Source: Nocardiopsis_B mangrovi (GTDB lineage: Bacteria; Actinomycetota; Actinomycetes; Streptosporangiales; Streptosporangiaceae). From it: a stretch of DNA of 64,000 bases. Below are positions 1 to 7,565 of the stretch, in pieces (the stretch's first letter is position 1; the number at the start of each line of letters is the position of its first letter). Location: contig NZ_JBHSFQ010000025.1 of the NCBI RefSeq assembly GCF_042653925.1, forward strand, positions 1-64,000. Direction: 5' to 3'. The notes under the pieces are model-generated. The model did no database searches. It was not told the origin of the DNA and was given only the letters and a program-made list of their open reading frames with translations. Both the position numbers and the translations under genes were made by a program.

Positions 1-48
1 CGCCAGGACAACCACGCGCCGCGCGCGATCGGTGAACCTCTCGAACAT
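1..48 (-). CDS. clpC: ClpC, Clp protease ATP-binding subunit (5' end only)
   Basis: The minus strand starts with ATG at 48 and reads MFERFTDRARRVVVLA before leaving the window. This is the very conserved N-terminus of ClpC, the Hsp100 unfoldase that feeds ClpP. A Shine-Dalgarno AGGAG (complement of 58-62) lies 9 bases upstream of the ATG. Only 16 codons are present, so the Clp-N repeats and both AAA modules lie outside. The match is short but highly specific to this family. The upstream region carries a possible ClgR box, which fits control of clpC in actinobacteria. Confidence 0.85.
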   Translation of the reverse strand, partial: MFERFTDRARRVVVLA

Positions 49-297
49 GACTCGTCGCTCCTCACAGAGCGGTCAGACAGGGACGGAAAACCCGAACCCC
101 ACTTTCCGCAAACCAGCCCCCGGGGAGAAACCCCACCAGGGGGCACCGTGCCGGCACGGCTTTTCCAGGGATGTCCTGCTTACATCCAACTACTCGAAGC
201 GCATTTCGTGTCCCGAATTCGCGGCAAGCGAACGGATCCCCCCTTGCGCGGGCGCGCCGGCCGTCACTATTTACCGTGCCGACACGAATCCGGGGCG
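49..297. other. Intergenic leader between meaB and clpC
   Basis: No credible gene lies here. It should contain the clpC promoter and leader. Visible elements are the ClgR-like box at 217-233 and a palindrome at 146-159 (CCGTG, loop CCGG, CACGG) followed by CTTTT on the plus strand. No convincing -35/-10 pair could be placed. Confidence 0.5.
217..233 (-). promoter_or_regulatory. Candidate ClgR operator upstream of clpC
   Basis: The minus strand reads GTTCGC-TTGCC-GCGAAT, a near-perfect inverted repeat with a 5-base spacer. The ClgR site described in Streptomyces, as I recall it, is GTTCGC-N5-GCG. ClgR activates clp genes, and the box sits about 170 bases upstream of the clpC start. One arm has a single mismatch (final T for C). 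Confidence 0.5.
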
Positions 298-1251
298 TCA
301 CCCCGCCTCCGTGAGGGCCGCCACGACGGCGTCGGCGGCGGTGTAGGGGTCGGTGTGGCCGCGGGCCACCTCGTCGGCGAGCTTGTCCAGGGCCGAGTGG
401 CCGTGCACGTCGCCCAGCCGCTCGCGCAGCGCGCGCACGGCGACGGCCTCGATCTCCTCACGGGCGCGCGCGGTGCGCCGCACCTCCAGTTCACCGCTGC
501 CGCGCAGGTGGGCGTCGTGGTCGTCGAGCCGGCCCAGCAGCTCGGCGATGCCGTCGCCCTGGGCGGCCACCGTGCTCACGATCGGCGGCTTCCACGCGCC
601 GGCGGGGCGCTCGACGTGCGCGATCATCTGGCGCAGCTCGCGCACGGTGGCGTGCGCGCCCTCGCGGTCGGCCTTGTTGACCACGAAGACGTCGGCGATC
701 TCCAGAACGCCGGCCTTGGCCGCCTGCACACCGTCGCCCATGCCCGGAGCGCTCAGCACGACCGTGGTGTCGGCGTGCCGGGCGATGTCCACCTCGGCCT
801 GGCCCACGCCGACCGTCTCCACGAGGATCACCCCGAACCCCGCCGCGTCGAGCACGCGCAGCGCGTGCGGGGTCGCCCAGGACAGCCCGCCCAGGTGGCC
901 GCGGCTGGCCATCGACCGGATGAACACGCCGGTGTCGCCCGCGTGCTCCTGCATGCGCACCCGGTCGCCGAGCAGGGCGCCTCCGGTGAAGGGCGAGGAG
1001 GGGTCGACGGCGAGGACGGCGACGCTGGTGCCCCGCTCGCGCAGCCGCGCCACAAGGGCGCTGGTGCTGGTGGACTTGCCCACACCGGGCGCCCCCGTGA
1101 GCCCGACGACCCGGGCCCGCCCCGTGTGCGGGGCCAGCCCGGACATGATCTCCCGCAGGACGGGCGACGCGTTCTCCACCAGGGAGATCGCGCGTGCGAT
1201 GGCGCGGGGGTCGCCGTGCAGGGTGCGGTCGACGAGTTGGCGGACGTCCAT
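298..1251 (-). CDS. meaB: Methylmalonyl-CoA mutase-associated GTPase MeaB
   Basis: G3E-family GTPase of 317 residues that gates adenosylcobalamin loading and protects methylmalonyl-CoA mutase. The P-loop GAPGVGKST lies at residues 53-61, and the N-terminal helical segment and the long GTPase core match MeaB/ArgK in length. The ATG at 1251 follows AGGAG with a 4-base gap, so I prefer it to a longer frame opening at 1296. Mutase genes are not in the window. The epimerase, acetyl-CoA acetyltransferase and PduO-type cobalamin adenosyltransferase genes further along belong to the same propionate/B12 metabolism. Confidence 0.9.
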   Translation of the reverse strand: MDVRQLVDRTLHGDPRAIARAISLVENASPVLREIMSGLAPHTGRARVVGLTGAPGVGKSTSTSALVARLRERGTSVAVLAVDPSSPFTGGALLGDRVRMQEHAGDTGVFIRSMASRGHLGGLSWATPHALRVLDAAGFGVILVETVGVGQAEVDIARHADTTVVLSAPGMGDGVQAAKAGVLEIADVFVVNKADREGAHATVRELRQMIAHVERPAGAWKPPIVSTVAAQGDGIAELLGRLDDHDAHLRGSGELEVRRTARAREEIEAVAVRALRERLGDVHGHSALDKLADEVARGHTDPYTAADAVVAALTEAG

Positions 1252-1482
1252 CTGACTCCTCGGCGCTGAAGGTCCCGGTCCGCCCGAGTATCGCAAGCGC
1301 CGCCCGCGCGGGGGCGCCGGAGGTGACGGTGTCGCCGGTACGGCGATCCGGCCGGGCGCGCACGGCCCGGCCCACCCGGCCGGATCGGTCTTCGGGGCCG
1401 GACCGCGGCGGACGGCCGCCCGCGGACCCCCGGCCGCGGCTTCCCGGGGCCGCGGTCCGAAGGTCCGGCGCGGTCCGGCGGC

Positions 1483-2460
1483 TCAGCCGATGAGGTCATC
1501 GGCCGCTTCCGCGGCCCGGTCGATGGGGACCGCGAAGCCGATGCCGATGCTTCCGCCGCCGGGCCCCACGGTCGCGATGGCGGTGTTGACCCCGACGACC
1601 CGCCCCGCCGTGTCGATCAGCGGGCCACCGGAGTTGCCGATGTTGATGGCCGCGTCCGTCTGGATGACCGGCTGCGGGTCGGCCGCCCCGCCCAGCCGCG
1701 CTTCGCGGTCCACGGCGCTGACGATGCCCGAGGTGACCGTCCCCGCCAGGCGCAGCGGCGAGCCGGCGGCCAGGACCGTGTCGCCGATGCGCAGCGCGGC
1801 GGCGTCGCCCAGTCGCACCGGCTCCAGCCCGGCGTCGGGGGCGTACAGGACGGCGATGTCCCGCGCGGTGTCCGTACCGACCACCTCGGCGTCGACGGGC
1901 CGCTCCCCCGCACGCACCACGCGGACCGCTTCGGCGTCGCCCACGACGTGGGCGTTGGTGAGGACGTGGCCGGCGCCTCCGTAGGCGAAGCCGGAGCCCG
2001 AGGTGGCGGCGGTCTCGACCGACACCAGGCTGGGGAGCACGACCGCCGCGGCGTCGGCGACGCCGGCCGGAGAGGACGGCACCGCGGCCGTCTCGGCCGG
2101 CACCGCGGGCGTCTGGGCGGCCTGGAGGGCGCCCTCCCGGGCGACCGACCCGCCCAGCCACCCGGCGGTGCCGCCGGTGAGCGCGGCGAGCAGCACGGCC
2201 ACGGGGACGACCCCCCGGGGCCCGCGCCGGGCCGGAGGCGGCCCGCCGGTGCCGGTGGTGCGGTGCCGTCCGCGCTCCCCCTTTCTCGGGGCCGGCCGCG
2301 CGGCCGTGGCCCACACCGTAGGTGTCGGCGCCGGCGGTGGGGGCGGTGGCGGCCAGGAGGAGCGGGCCTCTCGTGTCCTCCGGGCGGTGAGATCGGGTCC
2401 GGGTGCGTCGGGGAAGAAGAAATCGGGCCCGCGTGCCGGCGGCCGGTGGTGCGGCGTCAC
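1483..2460 (-). CDS. Membrane-anchored HtrA-like serine protease (S1C), no PDZ
   Basis: The GTG at 2460 overlaps the TGA of the upstream DUF58-type gene (GTGA), so translation is probably coupled. The 325-residue protein has a proline-rich cytoplasmic tail (about 1-80), one membrane segment (about 83-104), and then a trypsin-like domain with the triad His171 (TNAHVVG), Asp201 (ARDIAVL) and Ser277 (GNSGGP). The chain stops right after the protease fold. The PDZ domain usual in HtrA/DegP is therefore absent, and the catalytic domain faces outward. It is the last gene of the small membrane protein-MoxR-VWA-protease unit, suggesting quality control or signalling at the envelope; its substrate is unknown. 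Confidence 0.8.
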   Translation of the reverse strand: MTPHHRPPARGPDFFFPDAPGPDLTARRTREARSSWPPPPPPPAPTPTVWATAARPAPRKGERGRHRTTGTGGPPPARRGPRGVVPVAVLLAALTGGTAGWLGGSVAREGALQAAQTPAVPAETAAVPSSPAGVADAAAVVLPSLVSVETAATSGSGFAYGGAGHVLTNAHVVGDAEAVRVVRAGERPVDAEVVGTDTARDIAVLYAPDAGLEPVRLGDAAALRIGDTVLAAGSPLRLAGTVTSGIVSAVDREARLGGAADPQPVIQTDAAINIGNSGGPLIDTAGRVVGVNTAIATVGPGGGSIGIGFAVPIDRAAEAADDLIG

Positions 2461-3275
2461 CGGTCCCACCCGGAAGCGGATGAGGCCCGTGTACCGGGAA
2501 CGGTCCAGGGGCGGCGCCGGGCGGGCACGTCGTGCGTCGGGGCGTGGGCGGCTCCCAGGCGGATGTGGGTGACACCGGCGGCGTGGAAGGCCGCGAGCCG
2601 GCGCCGGCCGCGCTCCGTCGCCGCCGCTGCGTGGCGGTCGCGCAGCAGCGGGTCGGAGGTGGCGATCTCCCGCCGCGCGCCCGTTGCCGGGTCGACCAGG
2701 GCGATCACCCCCACATCGGGGAGGTCGAGGTCGCGCGGGTCGGGGATCTCCACGGCGGTGACGTCGTGGCGGAGGGCCAGCCGGCGCAGCGGGGCCTCCC
2801 ACGGCAGCGGTCCCGTTCCGCCCTCGCCGCAGGGAAAGGCGGCGGCGATGATCCTCGGCCCGGGGCCCGGGTGCTCGCTGTGCAGCCGGTCCAGCGCCTC
2901 GGCGAGGTCGACCCCGGGGACGTCCCACCGGGCGGGGGCCGGCAGCCCGAGCAGCGTGCGCAGCGTGCTCGTCATCGGGGCCGGCCCGTCCTTCGCGGGG
3001 ACCGTGCCGAGCATTCGGCCGTAGGCGATGCGCACGCCCACCGGGTGCCGCGAGCGCTCGGCCAGCAGGGCGACGGTGGAGACGACCGAGGTGGCCAGGT
3101 CCCGCTTCGGCATGGTGGCGGCGCCGAAGTCCATGGCCGCCGGGGCGTCGACGAGCGCCCACGTCTGCTGCTCCGCCTCCACCGGCGCGGCTCCCCGTGG
3201 GGGTTCGGCCGGGTGGGCGGCCCGGCGGCGGGTGCCGTCGGCGATGGTGCGGAGTCGTTGCGCTTCCCCCTGCAT
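2457..3275 (-). CDS. DUF58/VWA-type protein, N-terminally truncated, MIDAS lost
   Basis: This 272-residue protein resembles the C-terminal half of DUF58 proteins that partner MoxR ATPases: KRDLATSVVSTVALLAER, DLAEALDRL, then RHDVTAVEIPDPRDLDLPD and the AGVTHIRL ending. The usual N-terminal half, with its YRPGD..R.I.W signature, is missing. The metal-ion adhesion motif DxSxS reads DAPAA at residues 43-47. The start at 3275 is set by AGGAGG five bases upstream of ATG. Its stop overlaps the protease start. MoxR/DUF58 pairs act as chaperone-like complexes elsewhere; with this motif degraded, metal-dependent binding is doubtful. Confidence 0.65.
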   Translation of the reverse strand: MQGEAQRLRTIADGTRRRAAHPAEPPRGAAPVEAEQQTWALVDAPAAMDFGAATMPKRDLATSVVSTVALLAERSRHPVGVRIAYGRMLGTVPAKDGPAPMTSTLRTLLGLPAPARWDVPGVDLAEALDRLHSEHPGPGPRIIAAAFPCGEGGTGPLPWEAPLRRLALRHDVTAVEIPDPRDLDLPDVGVIALVDPATGARREIATSDPLLRDRHAAAATERGRRRLAAFHAAGVTHIRLGAAHAPTHDVPARRRPWTVPGTRASSASGWDR

Positions 3276-3309
3276 GTACCCCTCCTGCGTGCGTCCGGTG
3301 GTCGGTGTC

Positions 3310-3330
3310 CGGGTGCGCGGCGCGCACCCG
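3310..3330 (-). promoter_or_regulatory. Perfect 9-bp stem-loop between moxR-like and DUF58-like genes
   Basis: CGGGTGCGC, loop GGC, GCGCACCCG lies in the 65-base gap between the MoxR stop and the start of the DUF58-type gene, about 35 bases upstream of the latter. No T-run follows on either strand, so it looks more like a processing or translation-adjusting hairpin than a terminator. Confidence 0.4.
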
Positions 3331-3340
3331 CCTGCCGTGT

Positions 3341-4408
3341 TCACAGCCGCGGCCCCGTCCACGGCCGCCGGCCCGGCGGCACGGTCTCGGGACGGGGCAC
3401 CCCGTCCAGGACGCGGCCGACGACCGCGCGCGGATCGTGGCCGTCGGCGAGCGCGGCGGGGGTCGGGACGAGCCGGTGGGCCAGCACGTCGGCGGCGACG
3501 TCGGCGATATCGCCGGGCAGCAGGTAGTCGCGGCCGCGCAGGACGGCGAGCGCGCGTCCCGCCGCGGCCAGGCCGAGGGTGGCGCGCGGCCCGGCCCCGA
3601 ACGCCACGAGCCCGGCCACGTCCGCGAGGCCGTAGGCGGCGGGTTCCCGGGTTGCGTGCACCAGCCGCACGGTGTATTCGGCCACGGCGTCGTGCACGAA
3701 CACGTCGTCGGCGGCCTCTTGCAGCTCGGCGACGAGGTCGGGGGCCAGGACGGCGGAGGGGCGCGGCGGGCGCACGCCCATGCGCCGCAGGATGGCCAGC
3801 TCGTCCAGTGGCGCGGGGTGGTCCACGACCAGCTTCATGAGGAACCGGTCGCGCTGCGCCGCCGACAGCGGGCCGGCGCCGTCGGACTCGACGGGGTTCA
3901 GGGTGGCCAGGACCAGGAAGGGCGACGGCAGCGGGTGGGCGGTCCCGGCGACGGCGATCCGCCCTTCGGCCATGGCCTCCAGCAGCGCCGTCCGCACCCT
4001 GGCCGGGGCGCGGTCGATCCCGTCTGCCAGGACGAGGTGGGCGAAGACGGGCCCGGGTTCGAACGCGAAGCCGTCGGACGCCGGCCGCCGCACGCGGGTG
4101 CCGACGACGTCGCCGGGCTCCAGGTCGGGGGTCAGGGTCAGGCGGGCGAACCGGCCGCCGATCACGGCGGCCAGGGTGCGCGCCGTGAGTGTCTTGGCGA
4201 CTCCCGGGGCTCCTTCGAGCAGGCAGTGGCCGCGGGCGAGCAGCCCCACGAGCATCCGCTCGATCAGCCGGTCCTGGCCGACGACGACCCGTTCGACCTC
4301 GGCGAGGGTGCGCTCCAGAAGGGCCGCGCGGGCGCCGGCCCGCCGCGCTCCGGGGGGCTCCTCGGGTCCGAGGTCGGCGAGCGCCCCGGTGGCCGGCCCG
4401 GTGTTCAC
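3341..4408 (-). CDS. MoxR-type AAA+ ATPase with altered Walker B
   Basis: AAA_3/MoxR ATPase of 355 residues. The Walker A motif GAPGVAKT is at 66-73. Where MoxR proteins normally read ADEINRAP, this one reads ADGIDRAP (Asp119-Gly120), so the catalytic glutamate is glycine. The sensor region (ATLNPVE) and C-terminal lid (PGDIADVAADVLAHRL) are intact. The GTG start at 4408 overlaps the TGA of the small upstream gene. In other AAA proteins loss of this glutamate gives ATP binding with little hydrolysis; here that is inference. The neighbouring VWA protein is degenerate too, which suggests a regulatory rather than motor role. Confidence 0.85.
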   Translation of the reverse strand: MNTGPATGALADLGPEEPPGARRAGARAALLERTLAEVERVVVGQDRLIERMLVGLLARGHCLLEGAPGVAKTLTARTLAAVIGGRFARLTLTPDLEPGDVVGTRVRRPASDGFAFEPGPVFAHLVLADGIDRAPARVRTALLEAMAEGRIAVAGTAHPLPSPFLVLATLNPVESDGAGPLSAAQRDRFLMKLVVDHPAPLDELAILRRMGVRPPRPSAVLAPDLVAELQEAADDVFVHDAVAEYTVRLVHATREPAAYGLADVAGLVAFGAGPRATLGLAAAGRALAVLRGRDYLLPGDIADVAADVLAHRLVPTPAALADGHDPRAVVGRVLDGVPRPETVPPGRRPWTGPRL

Positions 4409-4677
4409 AGCCGCCCCGCCGCGGTGCGGCCGGCCTCGGCGGGACCGTGTGCGGCGGCTCCGTGCGCGATGACGTCGCCCGGTGCCCCTCCGGCACGGGC
4501 GGCCGGAACCGTGCCGGCATCGGGGTGCGCCGACCACACCGTCTCGACGTAGGCCGGTGCCCCGCTCCGGGCGTCGGCGGCGACGGCGCAGGCGGCGCCG
4601 GCCAGGACCAGCCCGGCGGCGAGGCCGGTCGTGGCGCAGGCGAGCGTGCTGCGGCCGTGGCGGGGCGGTTCGGCCAT
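4405..4677 (-). CDS. Small membrane or secreted protein heading the MoxR unit
   Basis: A 90-residue protein of no recognised family. It begins MAEPPRHGRS, followed by one hydrophobic segment (about 12-36, ending CAVAADARSG), which could be a signal sequence or membrane anchor. The rest is Ala/Gly/Pro-rich. AAGGAG lies five bases before the ATG. Its stop codon overlaps the GTG of the MoxR gene, so it is probably the first cistron of the unit and may place the complex at the membrane. Confidence 0.55.
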   Translation of the reverse strand: MAEPPRHGRSTLACATTGLAAGLVLAGAACAVAADARSGAPAYVETVWSAHPDAGTVPAARAGGAPGDVIAHGAAAHGPAEAGRTAAGRL

Positions 4678-4813
4678 GGGGGCTCCTTCGCGGTCCACAC
4701 TGCCGACCGTGGGCGGCCGGCTCCGGACAGCACACCAGCGACCCCCGAAAACGCCCGGAAACGTCACCGAAAATCCGTTGAAAGCCGACCCTGGAGGGCC
4801 TTCCCCGCACGGT

Positions 4814-4819
4814 TATGGT
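4814..4819 (+). promoter_or_regulatory. Leaderless promoter -10 (TATGGT) of the response regulator
   Basis: TATGGT fits the actinobacterial TANNNT element. Its last T is exactly 7 bases before the GTG at 4826, so the transcript would begin at the start codon. There is no Shine-Dalgarno. The 148-base region back to 4677 also has to hold the divergent promoter of the MoxR unit. Confidence 0.45.
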
Positions 4820-4825
4820 GAGTCC

Positions 4826-5518
4826 GTGCGACTTCTGGTGGTGGAAGACGAAGAGGGGTTGGTCAGCGCGCTGCGCAGCGGCCTCGGCCGCGCGGGGTAC
4901 GCGGTGGACACCGCGGCCACCGCCGCCGAGGCCACCGAGAAGCTGGCCGTCACCGAGTACGACCTGATGATCCTCGACATCACCCTGCCCGACTCCGACG
5001 GCTTCACGATCTGCCGGGCGGTGCGGCGCGGCGACCTCGCCACGGCGTCGGGGCCCGAACTGCGCATCCTGATGCTGACGGCGCGCTCGGGGCTGACCGA
5101 CCGCGTCCGCGGCCTCGACGAAGGCGCCGACGACTACATCACGAAACCGTTCGCGCTGGTGGAGCTGCTCGCCCGGATCCGGGCGCTGCTGCGCAGGGAC
5201 GTCACCGGCGGCTCGGCCGTGCTGGAGGTCGGCGGCCTCTACCTCGACAGCGCGCGGCACGTGGCGGCCCGCGACGGCCGCGAACTGTCGCTGACGCTGA
5301 AGGAGTTCGGCGTGCTGCGCTACATGATGTCGCGGCCGGGCCACGTGGTCTCGGCCGAAGAGCTGCTGGAACACGTCTGGGACGAGAACACCGACCCGTT
5401 CACGCAGAGCGTGCGGGTCACGGTCGGCACGCTGCGGCGCAAGCTGACCGCCGATGGGGAGGGGCCGGTCCTGGAGACGGTGATCGGCCGCGGATACCGG
5501 CTACGGGCGGAGCGGTGA
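4826..5518 (+). CDS. OmpR-family response regulator
   Basis: Two-domain regulator of 230 residues. The receiver domain (1-115) has acidic residues EDE at 7-9, phospho-acceptor Asp51 (MILDITLPD), Thr85 and Lys107 (TKPFA). A winged-helix DNA-binding domain follows (about 128-228; LKEFGVLRYM and GYRLRAER). The GTG at 4826 gives the canonical VRLLVVEDE opening. The histidine kinase gene starts one base after its stop. The pair is read divergently from the MoxR/protease unit, making that unit a possible target; the signal is unknown. Confidence 0.9.
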   Translation: MRLLVVEDEEGLVSALRSGLGRAGYAVDTAATAAEATEKLAVTEYDLMILDITLPDSDGFTICRAVRRGDLATASGPELRILMLTARSGLTDRVRGLDEGADDYITKPFALVELLARIRALLRRDVTGGSAVLEVGGLYLDSARHVAARDGRELSLTLKEFGVLRYMMSRPGHVVSAEELLEHVWDENTDPFTQSVRVTVGTLRRKLTADGEGPVLETVIGRGYRLRAER

Positions 5519-5519
5519 C

Positions 5520-6869
5520 ATGTGGGGCGAGGCGCGCGGGACCGGCTCTGGGGCAGGGACCGGTGAGCGGCTCCGGGCCGCGGGCACGGGGGTGCTGCGC
5601 CGGGGGCCGGCGTGGTCGCAGACGATCCGGTTCCGGCTGACGGTCACCTATTCGGCGGTGCTGTTCGGGTTCGCCGTGCTGGTCCTGGGCGGGATCTACG
5701 TCTCGCTGTCCAGCACACTGGAGGCCGAGCCGCTGCAACCGGTCACGGCGGGCAAGGTCTACGAGGACGAGAGCGGGGACCTGCAGGTCAAGGACGGGCG
5801 CGAGTTCGAGGCCGTCGACATGCGCGGCGTCGAGGCGGCGGTCAACTACAAGGTGCTCAAACTCCTGCGCGACTACTCGGTGGTGGCGGCGGGCGGGCTG
5901 TTCATCGCCAGCCTGGCCACCGGGTGGTGGCTGTCGGGGCGGGCGCTGCGACCCGTCCGGCGCATCACGGCCGCCGCCCGCGACATCTCCGCCACCGACC
6001 TGTCGCGGCGCATCGGATCGGAGGGGCCGCGCGACGAGCTGCGCGCGCTCTCCGACACCGTCGACGACATGCTCAACCGGCTGGAGGGCGCGTTCACGGC
6101 GCAGCGGCAGATGGTCGACGACGCCTCCCACGAACTGCGCAACCCGCTGGCCGTCATCCAGGCGAACGTCGACGCCGTGCTCGCCCACGACGACGCCGCC
6201 CCGGCCGCGCGGGCGCAGGCGGCGGCGATCGTCACGCGGGCCACGGGGCGGATGACCAGCCTGGTGGAGGACCTGCTGGCGTCCGCCCGGCGCAACTCCC
6301 CCGCGTTCGCCGACGTCGACGTGGACCTGGCCGCGATCGCCGGGGAGGCGGCCGAGGAGTACACGGCGCTGGCCGCCGAGCGCGAGCTGGCGCTGACCCG
6401 GCGGCTGGCACCCGGGCCGGTGGTGGCGGGCGACCCGCAGGCGCTGCGCCGGGCCGTCGACAACCTGCTGTCCAACGCCGTGCGCATGGCACCGGGCGGC
6501 AGCGTGCTACTGCTGGCGGTCGGGAGCCACAGCGGGTGGGCGTGGATCGCCTTGCGCGACGACGGTCCGGGCATCGCGGCCGGCGACCAGGACCGGATCT
6601 TCGACCGGTTCGGCCGGCCCGAGCGCGCCATGGCCGCGCCCCCGACCCCCGGGGAGCGCCGGGTGGGCCTGGGGCTGGCGATCGTCCGCCAGATCGCCGA
6701 GAGCCACGGCGGTGCAGTGGCGGTGCATTCGGCGCTGGGCGTGGGCAGCACCTTCGTGCTGTGGCTGCCCGACCGCGCCCTGGCCGACGCCGACCGCCGC
6801 ACCGCCGCGCCGCCCGCCGGGGACCCGCTGGGCGACCGGTCACCGGTCCTGCACGCGCCGCGGATCTGA
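5520..6869 (+). CDS. Two-component sensor histidine kinase
   Basis: HAMP-type kinase of 449 residues. Transmembrane segments lie at about 41-63 and 119-139, flanking a short extracytoplasmic loop of about 55 residues (ETLEAE..FEAVDMRGVE region). A HAMP linker follows, then HisKA with phospho-acceptor His204 (DDASHELRNPL) and an HATPase domain with N-box NLLSNAV, DDGPGI and GLGLAIVRQ. The loop is too small for a folded ligand domain, so the kinase may sense membrane or partner protein state. It is cotranscribed with the response regulator (1-base gap). The C-terminal tail is Ala/Pro-rich. Confidence 0.9.
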   Translation: MWGEARGTGSGAGTGERLRAAGTGVLRRGPAWSQTIRFRLTVTYSAVLFGFAVLVLGGIYVSLSSTLEAEPLQPVTAGKVYEDESGDLQVKDGREFEAVDMRGVEAAVNYKVLKLLRDYSVVAAGGLFIASLATGWWLSGRALRPVRRITAAARDISATDLSRRIGSEGPRDELRALSDTVDDMLNRLEGAFTAQRQMVDDASHELRNPLAVIQANVDAVLAHDDAAPAARAQAAAIVTRATGRMTSLVEDLLASARRNSPAFADVDVDLAAIAGEAAEEYTALAAERELALTRRLAPGPVVAGDPQALRRAVDNLLSNAVRMAPGGSVLLLAVGSHSGWAWIALRDDGPGIAAGDQDRIFDRFGRPERAMAAPPTPGERRVGLGLAIVRQIAESHGGAVAVHSALGVGSTFVLWLPDRALADADRRTAAPPAGDPLGDRSPVLHAPRI

Positions 6870-6892
6870 CCCCGCGGCTCCGCGTCCGCGCC

Positions 6893-7474
6893 TCATTCCC
6901 CCCGGGCGCCGTCGAGCTGTTCGCGGATGATGTCGGCGTGGCCCGCGTGCCGGCCGGTCTCCTCGATCATGTGCACGAGGATCCACCGGAGGGACACCTC
7001 GCCGACCTGCTCGTGGGACGCGCGGTCGCCCAGGGCGTAGCCGGCCGCGATCTCCCGCGACCGCTCGCAGACCCGCTCGTATTCGGCGATGAGGCCGGCG
7101 ACGGTCGCGTCCTCGGGAACGGTCCAGGAGTCGTCGGGGCCGGGCAGGTCGATGCCCACCTCGGCCCGCGTGCGGCCCGTGAGGGTGCGGTGGAACCAGT
7201 TCTTCTCGACCAGGCACAGGTGGGGCAGCATCCCGGCCAGTGTGGTGTGCGACGGCACCAGGCGGCGGCGGGCCTCCGCCTCGCCCGCCCCGGAGATCTT
7301 GCGCACGACGGCGTCGCGCAGGTAGTCGAGGAACGCCTCCAGGGTCTCGCGCTCGCCGCCGGTCCCGGCGCGCAGCACCCGCGCCTCCGCCGGGCTCGGG
7401 GTCCACTCGGCCGGGGAGGGGGTGGGGGCGTCGGCGGCGGTGTCGGCCCGTTCTCCGGGCTGTGCGGTGGTCAT
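6893..7474 (-). CDS. DUF664/DinB-like, mycothiol-transferase-fold protein
   Basis: The 193-residue helical-bundle protein carries histidines that match the DinB/DUF664 metal site: PSHTTLAGMLPHL, then VEKNWFHRTL, and near the end ILVHMIEETGRHAGHADIIRE. Such proteins are proposed thiol (mycothiol) transferases or hydrolases. I take ATG at 7474; an in-frame GTG two codons upstream is possible. TACGGT upstream suggests a very short leader. The gene converges on the histidine kinase gene with 23 bases between. Substrate unknown. Confidence 0.75.
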   Translation of the reverse strand: MTTAQPGERADTAADAPTPSPAEWTPSPAEARVLRAGTGGERETLEAFLDYLRDAVVRKISGAGEAEARRRLVPSHTTLAGMLPHLCLVEKNWFHRTLTGRTRAEVGIDLPGPDDSWTVPEDATVAGLIAEYERVCERSREIAAGYALGDRASHEQVGEVSLRWILVHMIEETGRHAGHADIIREQLDGARGE

Positions 7475-7565
7475 GCGCACGACCGTAGCGAGGCGGCCCG
7501 GGGACGGGAAGGCGCGTTCGCCTTCGGCGTGCGCCCGGGCCGCTCGCGCGGTGGTGGAGCGGGGG

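Noticed and set aside
148..1269. 373-residue plus-strand frame opposite meaB
   Set aside because: Antisense shadow of meaB; composition is His/Gly/Ala-rich with no family pattern and meaB has the ribosome site and motifs.
3276..4733. Extension of the DUF58-type frame back to 4733
   Set aside because: It overlaps the MoxR gene in another frame and is Arg/Pro-rich; AGGAGG before 3275 marks the true start.
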